From positions 106,431,310 through 106,495,309 of the forward strand of contig CM070876.1 of the NCBI GenBank assembly GCA_036365515.1: a stretch of 64,000 nucleotides of DNA, written 5' to 3'. The stretch comes from Torymus aiolomorphi. Lineage: Eukaryota; Arthropoda; Insecta; Hymenoptera; Torymidae. Within the stretch, counting starts at the first letter, position 1. Every line of letters starts with the position of its first letter. A model generated the notes under the pieces. The model made no database searches. It was not told the DNA's origin and was given only the letters and a program-made list of their open reading frames with translations. The position numbers and the translations under genes were made by a program. Shown piece by piece: positions 45,335 through 55,037 of this stretch.

Positions 45335-47669
45335 ACACGAAATCCACACATATAACGGAGTTATGTAGATGCGCGGTACTAAGCAAGATGAGAATTAAAA
45401 TCATTTCTAAACCCATGTAGGCGGGGGACGTAAGGTCCACGCATATTAGGAAATTACATAAAAGTGCTACAATAAGAAAACAATTATTTAAATAATTTTT
45501 AAACCAAAGTAGCCGGGGGAAACAAGGTTCACGCATATTAGCGAATAACATAGAAGTGCTATGATAAGCAAAACAATGATTTAAATAATTTCTAAACTCA
45601 ACTAGCCGGGGGAAATGATGTCCCCGCATATTAGAAAATTAAATAAAAGTGCTGCAAAATAAGCAAAACAATTATTTAAATAATTTTTAAACCAAAGTAG
45701 CCGCGGGAAACAAGGTCCACGCATATTAGGGAATAACATAGAAGTGCTCCGATAAGCAAAACAATGATAAAAAAATTTCTAAACTCAAGTAGCCGGGGGA
45801 AACGATGTCAACGCATATTAGAAAATTCCATAAAAGTGATACAATAAGAAAAACAATTATTTAAATAATTTTTAAACCGAAGTAGCCGGGGGAAACAAGG
45901 TACACGCATATTAGAAAATTATATAAAAGTGCTACAATAAGCAAAATAATTATTTAAATAATTTTTAAACCAAAGTAGCCGGGGGATACGAGGTCCACGT
46001 CTGTGGGGGAATTACATAGAAGTAAGCAAAACAATTATTTAAATAATTTTTAAACGAAAATAGCCGGGGGAAACGAGGTCCACGCATATTAGGAAATTAC
46101 ATAAAAGTGCGACAATACGCAAAACAATTATTTAAATAATTTTTAAACCAAAGTAGCCGGGGGCAACAAGGTCCACGCATATGAGGGAACAACATAGAAG
46201 TGCGACAATAAGCAAAACAATTATCTAAATAATTTTTAAACCAAAGTAGCCGGGGAAACAAGGTACACGCATATTAGAAAATTATATAAAAGTGCTACAA
46301 TAAGCAAAATAATTATTTAAATAATTTTTAAACCTAAGTAGCCGAGGGGAAATAAGGTCCTCGCATATTAGGAAATTAAATAAAAGAGCGACAATAAGCA
46401 AAACAATTATTTAAATAATTTTTAAACCAAAGTAGCCGGGGGAAATAAGGTTCACGCATATTAGGAAATTAAATAAAAGAGCGACAATAAGCAAAACAAT
46501 TATTTAAATAATTTTTAAACCAAAGTAGCCGGGGGCAACAAGGTCCACGCATATGAGGGAACAACATAGAAGTGCGACAATAAGCAAAACAATTATTTAA
46601 ATAATTTTTAAACCAAAGTAGCCGGGGGAAATAAGGTTCACGCATATTAGGAAATTAAATAAAAGAGCGACAATAAGCAAAACAATTATTTAAATAATTT
46701 TTAAACCAAAGTAGCCGGGGGCAACAAGGTCCACGCATATGAGGGAACAACATAGAAGTGCGACAATAAGCAAAACAATTATTTAAATAATTTTTAAACC
46801 AAAGTAGCCGGGGAAACAAGGGCGACGCATATTAGGAAATTAAAGAAAACTGCGACAATAAGCAAAACAATTATTTAAATAATTTTCAATCCAAAGTAGC
46901 CGAAGGATACGAGGTCCATGTATGTGAGGGAATTACATAGAAGTGCGACAATAAGCAAAACAACTATTTAAATAATTTTGAAACCAAAGTAGCCGAGGGA
47001 AATAAGGTCCACGCATATTAGGAAATTTAAAAAAAATGCAACAACAAGCAAAACAAGTATTTAAATCATGTTTAAACCAAAATAGCCGGGGGAAACGATG
47101 TCAACGCATATTAGAAAATTCCATAAAAGTGATACAATAAGAAAAACAATTATTTAAATAATTTTTAAACCGAAGTAGCCGGGGGAAACAAGGTACACGC
47201 ATATTAGAAAATTATATAAAAGTGCTAAAATAAGCAAAATAATTATTTAAATAATTTTTAAGCCAAAGTAGCCGAGTGGAAATAAGGTCCTCGCATATTA
47301 GGGAATTAAATAAAAGAGCGACAATAAGCAAAACAATTATTTAAATAATTTTTAAACCAAAGTAGCCGGGGGAATTAAGGTTCACGCATATTAGGAAATT
47401 AAATAAAAGAGCGACAATAAGCAACACAATTATTTAAATAATTTTTAAACCAAAGTAGCCGGGGGATACGAGGTCCACGTCTGTGGGGGAATTACATAGA
47501 AGTAAGCAAAACAATTATTTAAATAATTTTTAAACGAAAATAGCCGGGGGAAACGAGGTCCACGCATATTAGGAAATTACATAAAAGTGCGACAATACGC
47601 AAAACAATTATTTAAATAATTTTTAAACCAAAGTAGCCGGGGGCAACAAGGTCCACGCATATGAGGGAA
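45335..47669. repeat. Satellite array, 93-bp monomer, about 25 copies
   Basis: Monomer GTAGCCGGGGGAAACAAGGT, then CCACGCATATTAGGAAATTA, then a tail ending AATAATTTTTAAACCAAA. Variants recur in order: CACGTCTGTGGGG units at 45985 and 47466, and AACGATGTCAACGC units at 45800 and 47093, showing duplicated multi-monomer blocks. The first units at the left are more diverged. The right end is cut exactly by the LTR of the large retroelement at 47670. Confidence 0.95.
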
Positions 47670-48884
47670 TGTTACGATATAAACGGATCTCATATCGTAA
47701 CACTTCCTTTGACCTACTAACTTCTTGTTCTGTTACCTGCGTCAAAGAGAGTTTCTGATTGGATGACGTTCACAAGGCATCCGTCCGCCTTGCTCTCACG
47801 AGGACCTCTCGTTCTCATCTTATTCGTCACACGCCCCCATAAGCGTGCGATATAGGGGATAGTTCAGTGAAGCGATTGTGTCCAATAAAATTCCGAAGAT
47901 TAGAAGGATTAGGGTATGATTGTAGGGCTACTCGACTGAACAATAAAAATTAACAGACCTGTGAAATTATTTCAAGTTCTTATCCCTTTATTATAATCAT
48001 TTATACAATCCAAAAATGACAACTAAAACTAAACCCTAATTTCTCAAAGGAGTTCGGCAATTCCCGTCTTACGTCTATGTAAACGCGCCTTAAGGTTCAA
48101 GAAAACGCGGGAGCGCGGAGAGTCTACTTAACTAATGATTATATCCCGGGATCCTTCTTCTGAAATACACTAAAGCCCCTTTGTAGAAATGATGACACGT
48201 TAACCCCCCTATTGGGGACACCGCAGTAGAGAATCACGAAGTGTGATGATACCCGTTATTACTTATTTGTGTAAGCGTGGATATATAAGAGCCTGTCTCG
48301 TGGCGTGAAGTATAAACTAGACTGTCTAAACGTTAACTACTATAATTTAGACCAAGCGCGACCCTAATACTATGTCCCTATGTGAACGCACCTTGATGTC
48401 GGAGAGGCGGCGCAGCACCGTCGTATAGTCGCATATGTCGCAGGTGGCGCGCGGCCTTCTATGTAGAGCTGTAGTCGCAGGCCAAAGCAGCAGAACAGCC
48501 GTCTCCCTCCCCGCGGCAGCCGAACGACGACGCTGGACACCCGGGTGGCACGAGGAGGGTGTTGTCCGAGAGAACGGAAGGAGGTGGAAAACCGCAAGAT
48601 ATTCGATACCTGGCTGAGCGGATCCCTGCGGCGAAGATATCTCCGATGTCAGTTAAGTGCCTCCTTTTTGATGGTTATTTATTAGTTGAAAATCCCAACA
48701 AGAAGGACTGAGTACTCTGTGTGATGTTGTTTTTCCTTTGATTTCTTCTAGTTACAGCAGAGAGGAAATCTGAAGGTGCGGGTCAAGGCCAGAGGACTCC
48801 TTCCACCCAGTGTATTACTTCAGCTGTAGTGTATTTGTATTTATGCGCCTACATATGGGTATGCATAGTGAGTCGTACTGCTGT

Positions 48885-48951
<67 letters not shown>

Positions 48952-50836
48952 GTGAGTGTGGATATATGCATCTAGATTCTAATCTACTTGATGCTTCACT
49001 GCACTGTGTGTTTAAAACCTGTGTGGCTCCATCGGATCAGTCTGTGTTGCTATGATGTTCCCATGTGCTCCGCTGTCGTGCTACACTCACCAGTATCTGC
49101 GGAGGGGATGATGCTAGGTGTCGATTAAGGAAAGGCGAAGGGTTGACTGGAACTCCTTCGAGCTTCGACTCTTGTCGAAGAATCTGAACTCCTATAAGGC
49201 GAGGAAAGAGAGGGTACAAGGGGAAGCAGGACAGTTGAGGATGTCACCTGGCCTTTGTCCACCACTACAGGGAGCAAGACCGCAATTCCCTGCTTATTGC
49301 AGGGAGGTGAGTCAAAAAAAAGAAAAGCTGGATATTAATTGTATGCGTACAAGCGGCTAACATCAGTTCACGGGTACCTACGCACTTATGGGTACATGCA
49401 TGGTATACCTCTCACTGATGGTATATGTATGCAATGACTATTTTACTATGCGACTTAGAGCTGAGGCTTACTTGACGTACATACAAGGTATTATATTGAT
49501 AAGCGAGATATCGATATTTATGATGACCTTTATAATAATATAAATAATAAAAAGTAAAAAATATATAATAATAAGAAGTAAAAGAAAAGTGAAAAAAAAG
49601 AAAAAGGGAAATTTTTGCACTTATGCCGGGTAGATGATCCTAAGTCTTATTTGTTTACTTATTATTCTATTGATTCTAGAGGTGCAACTAGAGAAGAGGA
49701 AAAGGGAAAAGAAGAAAAGAAAAAGGAGACGCAGAGAGGGCTCCGTCACAAGCTCCCCAGCGACCTACTCGAAGGAGCTTCTACTACAAAAAGTGATCTG
49801 GTGGAGGTGCTTGCCCTGTCGAATAGCACTACCGAGTTCAATGAATCGCCTTTGGTATCTGGTACGAGCCCTGGAATGGAACAACTAACAGCCTTATATT
49901 CTTTAACCAGCTGACGGATGAGACTAGGAACCAACAACTCTGATCTGAGGACTAGTTAGTTATTCTCGCTTCAAGGACTCGGGATTCCTCAATAAAACCC
50001 CTTTTATTGCGGCAAGGGTAACACTCGCGGCCTACACACATACACAAATCTCTACCGCGCGCTAGTTCACAACTTTGTTCGGAGAAGTCTATACCTTAAG
50101 GAAACAGTAATATGATACGAAAGGCAACTTACTTTGTGTAAATGGTGAATCACTCTAGTGCTGTTTCTCTACTGTGGTTGCAAATTATTTGATTATTATC
50201 GTTGATAGTCCGAGTTCGGTAGGATCTGCGTGCGATTTGTATTTGCGTGTAGTAATATTCGCCGTATTATAATGCGTTATACTATGGTGGATATTTTTAA
50301 AACAAAACTGATGATCTGGGTTTTTTAATAATGTAGAAACATGTGCGAATAAAAAGAAAACTGTAAAAAAAAATAATTTTGGCCACTGCGACTCTTTCAA
50401 CGTATATATAAAACTGGTTCTGGTAGACTTCGCTTAGTCTAAGCGTGACGGCTGCTAATTTCTGACTGCCGAGTTGGCGTGGCATCGTCGAGCTGCGCGT
50501 CGCCTTGCCCCCTAATTGTGCTCGCTTTCTCTCTCGCACCCACGCACCATATGCCCCTTGACGACAATGTCGCACCGCTGTGCAACGCTTATCGCCGCTA
50601 AGGGGTGTCTTTTTACTCGGCGCGTGTAGGAATGCGATTTTCGGCTACGAGGGGAGAGTGCTGCGTGGACGCAACTTGTTGCAGCTTTGGGCGATAAGCT
50701 CTTAACTAGGATCGCGTATACAAATTTTAAAATTTTACTGCGGGGAAAATATACGTTCCAATGAAAATCATTGTACTCATTATAATTTTAACCAATTAAA
50801 GAAAAAAAGGTAAAGCCAAAAAGTTGTCACGTAACA
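47670..50836 (-). repeat. 3' LTR, 3167 bp
   Basis: On the plus strand it begins TGTTACG (47670) and ends CGTAACA (50836), i.e. perfect 7-bp inverted ends. The paired copy starts at 61983. Compared with that copy it has an extra 355 bp (47767-48121) and a TA run about 44 bp longer (48889-48949); otherwise about 15-20 substitutions were counted by eye over 2 kb. Very long for a gypsy-group LTR. Small ORFs inside (e.g. 49615-49914) show no recognisable product. Confidence 0.95.
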
Positions 50837-50847
50837 CCCTCCCCTTG
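50837..50847 (-). promoter_or_regulatory. Polypurine tract
   Basis: Minus strand AAGGGGAGGG directly before the LTR start TGTTACG. Polypurine tracts in this position prime plus-strand DNA synthesis in LTR retroelements. Confidence 0.85.
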
Positions 50848-51104
50848 TGGAACGTTTGCCGCCCACGGAGAACTTGAGTCATAGGAAAAATGCTGATCCA
50901 CTGGAAGCGCTGCGCCTGGTCGTGTCTCGAAGAAGAAGGAGAGTCTGGAAAGTCCTACTTGGTTTTGGAGAAAGATAAAAAATATTTTTGAAGTCCGAAA
51001 AAAATTTTTGTTTTTTTTTTTTTTTTTTATTGCAAAAATATTAAGTCCGTCATTAGTGTGGAATAAGAGTAGAGTATAAGTGCATTGTGGACCCATTGAG
51101 GATC

Positions 51105-51112
<8 letters not shown>

Positions 51113-51160
<48 letters not shown>
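51113..51160. repeat. TA microsatellite between ORF B and the LTR
   Basis: TA run of about 24 units in the 3' untranslated part of the element. Confidence 0.95.
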
Positions 51161-51162
<2 letters not shown>

Positions 51163-51164
51163 GC

Positions 51165-52310
51165 TTAGTAAGTCCCTCGTTTACACATCCTGAGGTGCCC
51201 TTTTAGGCTACGCCGCGTCATTCTAAATCCACAACCATGGTGTTTGATTATCTCCAATCCTGCTTGGAGATCGCAAATGGCTTGATGATTGAAGATGTGC
51301 TTTCGGATCACATCACGCCCGCACATCGGGTAGTAAATAGTTAGGCGCTCCTTCTCTCCTTTATGGATTATGGGGGGAATCGTCGGACGCGCCCCATATT
51401 TTGGCGGCGCACGGTTCAGGGCTGTCTCTGCGTCTTGTAGGTTGAAATATTTGATATAGGTCTGGATGATCCCCCTGTCTCCGATGGGGTGGGAGAAAAA
51501 GTAATCTATCCGCCCATATCTGCCGAATTGTTTGACGACTTCTAGTTCCTCGTCGACCGGGGTGATCACGATAGTGATCCTAAGCCCCGCAACATGCTCA
51601 CTCATGCTGATCATTTTGGGGGTCCGCTCCCGTAATATTCGCGCGAACCTTTCTGCTCCCGTTTCGGGGGCCTTCAGCATTCTCGGCGATTCTTTCGGTT
51701 CCGCTGTGCGTTCCTCTTGCTGCGTGGGCGGTTGATCATTCGGATCATCTTGGGGGGCAGAGTCCTCCTCGTCCTGATCCTCTTCGGACGTCACGTCATC
51801 ATACGCCCACAGGCTGTATTTATGGAATGCCTTCAAACATTCGTCAAAGCTACTGAACTCTGCGTTCAGTGTATAGCTGGTACGCCCGCATTTCTCTTTT
51901 TGATCCGGCCCCGTGAAATGGAGTGCCCCGTCTTTCCTCAACATCCGCATTAGCAGGGTAGTGGATCGACAGTCCATGTACTCAAAAGTCCCCGTTGTTG
52001 GCTCTTCCGGATTCCCGTATATGGATATCAACCGTAGTCCGATCGCGTTCTCGATTTCCTGATCCTTATCTTCTTGGCTGGTTTGTTCCTCGTCAGTGGG
52101 GACACAGGAAGGAGAAGGTTCGCGTCGAGCCCTCCATATCTCGGCTATCCTTTGAAGGGCAACTGGTAAGCCTCCCAGTGCTCCTCCTGTACCTGACGCG
52201 TTGTCCTCTTGGGTTGATAGTGATTGAGACATGGCTGTAACAGACAATGACAAGTTAATTGGGGTTTTATTTAAGCTTGGGATGGGGTAGATAAGAAAAT
52301 GGCAAGGCAA
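51165..52310 (-). CDS. Accessory ORF B: RRM-like domain and two C-x11-H-x3-C motifs
   Basis: 381 residues if started at 52310; Met27 (52232), after a hydrophobic stretch, is an alternative start. Residues 170-205 are acidic/Gln-rich. Residues 243-312 have an RRM-like succession: LRITIVI (RNP2-like strand), an EVVKQFGRYGRI helix-turn-strand, GIIQTYIKY (RNP1-like) and a QDAETALN helix. Two C-x11-H-x3-C motifs follow (Cys330/His342/Cys346 and Cys360/His372/Cys376). Same architecture as ORF A, so the two are probably ancient duplicates. Likely an RNA-binding accessory protein; no known homologue recalled. Uninterrupted. Confidence 0.7.
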   Translation of the reverse strand: MPCHFLIYPIPSLNKTPINLSLSVTAMSQSLSTQEDNASGTGGALGGLPVALQRIAEIWRARREPSPSCVPTDEEQTSQEDKDQEIENAIGLRLISIYGNPEEPTTGTFEYMDCRSTTLLMRMLRKDGALHFTGPDQKEKCGRTSYTLNAEFSSFDECLKAFHKYSLWAYDDVTSEEDQDEEDSAPQDDPNDQPPTQQEERTAEPKESPRMLKAPETGAERFARILRERTPKMISMSEHVAGLRITIVITPVDEELEVVKQFGRYGRIDYFFSHPIGDRGIIQTYIKYFNLQDAETALNRAPPKYGARPTIPPIIHKGEKERLTIYYPMCGRDVIRKHIFNHQAICDLQAGLEIIKHHGCGFRMTRRSLKGHLRMCKRGTY

Positions 52311-52362
52311 TATATATGTTTTTATGGGATAGAGACAATGGTGAGCGTTATTACAGAAGTCC

Positions 52363-52983
52363 TTATTGTTTTCGTAATTGTTCTAGGGCTCGCTGTCGCG
52401 AGCATGTGGGCAAGTGCATAACCCAGTTTCTGGTGTCAATAGGAAATCCACAGGTTCGGTGGGTCCTTTCCGTGATTCTATTGGTGACGGTGTATTGGCG
52501 TAGGGCGGGTCGAGCTCGGTAACGTGCATCGCTCGAGCGAAGGGCATGGTTAGCATCTGCCTGGTGGTGGTACTTCACGAATCCATGGGACAACCTGTCG
52601 AGATGGTCCCTTCTCGTATAACAGTATTCCATGGTCCCGAATTTCGCAAAATGGGAAAAGAAACGGCGTTCGATCTTCTTTTCACCCTGATTTCTTTCTG
52701 TCCCTTGCCTGACTCGTCGATCCCATGGTAGCTGACAGAATATTCGATTCTTATCGAATTTAAGGTTGTCTTTCTTGTTCGGAACCTTCCGGACTTCGGA
52801 TCGCATTTTCGGGTCAGGGCTCCCGAGTCGTGACGTTTCTTCAATGTCTTCGGTTGCAAGTACAATGGGTGCGTTCTTGCCAGGGTCAGAGAGGGTTTCG
52901 GTGACCTCGTTTTTTATTCGAGTGAACATAGTTTTTTTCATCCGTTGTAGTTGGATCAAGACCGTATTCAGAACTGAATCCAT
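52363..52983 (-). CDS. Accessory ORF A: RRM-like RNA-binding protein
   Basis: 206 residues, start 63 bp after the env stop and 53 bp before ORF B. RIFCQLPW (80-87, RNP2-like), an EKKIERRFFSHFAKFG helix and turn (101-116), HGFVKYHHQADANHAL (133-148, RNP1 strand plus helix 2) form a recognisable RRM. A C-terminal C-x11-H-x3-C motif (Cys178/His190/Cys194) matches the two in ORF B. The N-terminus is predicted helical and charged. Role unknown: possible RNA export, splicing control or packaging of the element RNA (inference). Intact. Confidence 0.75.
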   Translation of the reverse strand: MDSVLNTVLIQLQRMKKTMFTRIKNEVTETLSDPGKNAPIVLATEDIEETSRLGSPDPKMRSEVRKVPNKKDNLKFDKNRIFCQLPWDRRVRQGTERNQGEKKIERRFFSHFAKFGTMEYCYTRRDHLDRLSHGFVKYHHQADANHALRSSDARYRARPALRQYTVTNRITERTHRTCGFPIDTRNWVMHLPTCSRQRALEQLRKQ

Positions 52984-53045
52984 GCTAGAGAGGAAAGTCC
53001 ACTATGGAATGCTCTGTAACCGAGGGGAACCGGGATGATTAGTAT

Positions 53046-55032
53046 TTATTCGGTGTCGATGGTTGTGATGGGACATGAGGAGATGGATATTGGGACGGGG
53101 CTCTTAAGGTTTTCTGCGGAACGTTGTCCCGTTCCGGATCCCTGCATCTCGATGTCATACCCCCGGATAATAGGTTTGGACGTGGAGCGCCGGTTCCGCT
53201 TGAAGGGAAAAATTCGTGCGACGAGGTACAAAACGGCGCAGATTATGAAAACTCCCTGGACTCCCAGCCCGCTATAGATCAAGTTGTTGGTGAAGGAAGT
53301 AGCCCGCTTGTGTCGGCCAACTTCTTGGAGTTGTGCCATGATGCTTCTCAATGATTCCTTTCTGTCGCCCCAAGACGGTAGATGACTTAAGGCTTCTTGG
53401 GTTAGTGTTGCCTCGCTGGTGGAGGAATTGTCCCGTAACTGAAAATTCGGTAGGAGGTCCGTCACGTTCAGTCCAAAATCTGGGTCGTATATATATTGGG
53501 TCCTGGAGGTCCTGACGCTATTAGGAATTAAGGTCAGGTGCGGAGTACGTCCCATGCATCCCTCGTCCTGTCTTAGTATCCCCACCCCCTGGAGGTTAAC
53601 ATTTTTGTAGACTTCCCCTGGACACGAGACCTGTATGGTCTCAGTCTCGATGGTGGAAAATAACCAGGTGCCGTCGGTTTCTAGATAGCGCCATTGCGTC
53701 GTGGTTTCCGGTCTCATGACGATGTTGCACAAGGAAAGGGATGCTTTCGTGGGATTGGTTAACATTTCGATCACGCATTCCTTATGCCCCCCGGCGGTGT
53801 AGACGGCTCCTTAAGTGGGGCACATGTACCCATAGTGAGAGTCGAGGCAGTCCTTCAGCTGATGTTGATGGATCTTGAGGTAGGTCCTTTGATCTTTGCT
53901 ATGAATCATATACTCATATTCGGGGACGATACAGGCGGACCCTAGAGGATGCCCCGGAACGTTTTGAGGTATGGCGACGGGGTGTAGTCTGTATAACATA
54001 AGAAGTCCTATCCGTGAGCGGGAGGCTTAACCTTGCCAGAACCCTCCCTGAGTGGTATATAGCGTCTATGGAGGCAATTCGAGCGATTTCCTCGGCTCGG
54101 ATGTGTTGAGTAGGGATTGGGAGATCCAGATTGTCGTCTAATTGCCGAATATCGCTCGCGATACTCTGAATAGTGTCCCTCCTTAACAGCCGGGGATGTA
54201 TTCTTCGTTCCATCAGGTTGTTAAGGATGGCTAACAATTCTCGGTTGCAATAAATGAGATGGTCCATCTTGGCCTCGGTTTGTCGTGCGAACGCGTTTAG
54301 TTCCCATAAGAACTGGTTCTTCTCGAAATCTCTAGTGAGGTTATTCACCTTGTCTCGCATCTGGACTTCCATTGCTTTTACTAGGGCTTGATGAGATGCT
54401 GTCATGTTATAAAGCTCTTCCAGCCCTGCCGCTAAGATGTGTGTTTTGTCCTCGGTGAGTTTCGCAAGTTTGGTTTGATCCTGGAAGAGTTGGTCGATGT
54501 TTTTGTTGATCAAGTCCGCGTCCTCCTCCGTGACGAGTCCGAATAGTCCTTTGCTCATACTTCCGATTATTCCTAAAGGGGCCATCCTCCTGAATCGCAT
54601 GTCTCTAAGAGGGGGGGGCGTGTTAGGTTCCCTGACGTTCATGCTTTCCGCTAGGATCCGAATCTCGTCATGCAAGTTCAGGAGCGTTTGGTGTTTTACG
54701 TCCATTAGTTCTTTGCTGAGGATGGTATGACATCTATGCGGGTCGAAATATGCTTCGCACCTCTTGAGGTTGGCTGCGTAACTGTTAGAGGGTCGGTGGG
54801 TATTGATGAAGGCCGGTATGTCCAGATAGATAACGATCTTCCAGTCGTTTTTTCGTATCCGCACGGCTCGGGTCCGTTCATAATAGATCCCGGGATTGGT
54901 TCGAATCGGGGTGACATCGTAATAAGGGTCCGCAATGGCCAAAGTCCCCACCCCTAGGAAGAGGATTACAGCAAGCAGTAGGTGCATAGTGAGGGAAAAA
55001 GCGCAAAAGCGTACTACCTGAAATTCATGCAA
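53046..55032 (-). pseudogene. F-type envelope glycoprotein gene (env), broken twice
   Basis: The N-terminal ORF (53914-55032, 372 codons) has a hydrophobic signal-like segment (residues 12-33), an RFRR furin-type site at 146-149 followed by a Gly/hydrophobic fusion-peptide-like segment, and a helical region with heptad character. This is the pattern of gypsy-type and baculovirus F envelope proteins. The frame is lost near 54000, and the continuing frame has a TAA at 53811-53813. The C-terminal ORF (53046-53774) has a membrane-spanning segment at its residues 165-190 and a short basic tail. As it stands it cannot make a full-length product. Confidence 0.85.
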
Positions 55033-55037
55033 GGTGA

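Noticed and set aside
45335..47669. CRISPR-like regular repeats
   Set aside because: The 93-bp units are contiguous without unique spacers, the host is eukaryotic and no cas genes are present. It is a satellite.
49615..49914. 99-codon ORF present in both LTRs (also 63529-63828)
   Set aside because: It is duplicated only because the LTRs are duplicated. No recognisable motif; low-complexity Glu/Lys stretch.
51532..53354. Plus-strand ORFs in the env/accessory region
   Set aside because: They are shadows of the minus-strand coding frames, which carry the recognisable motifs.
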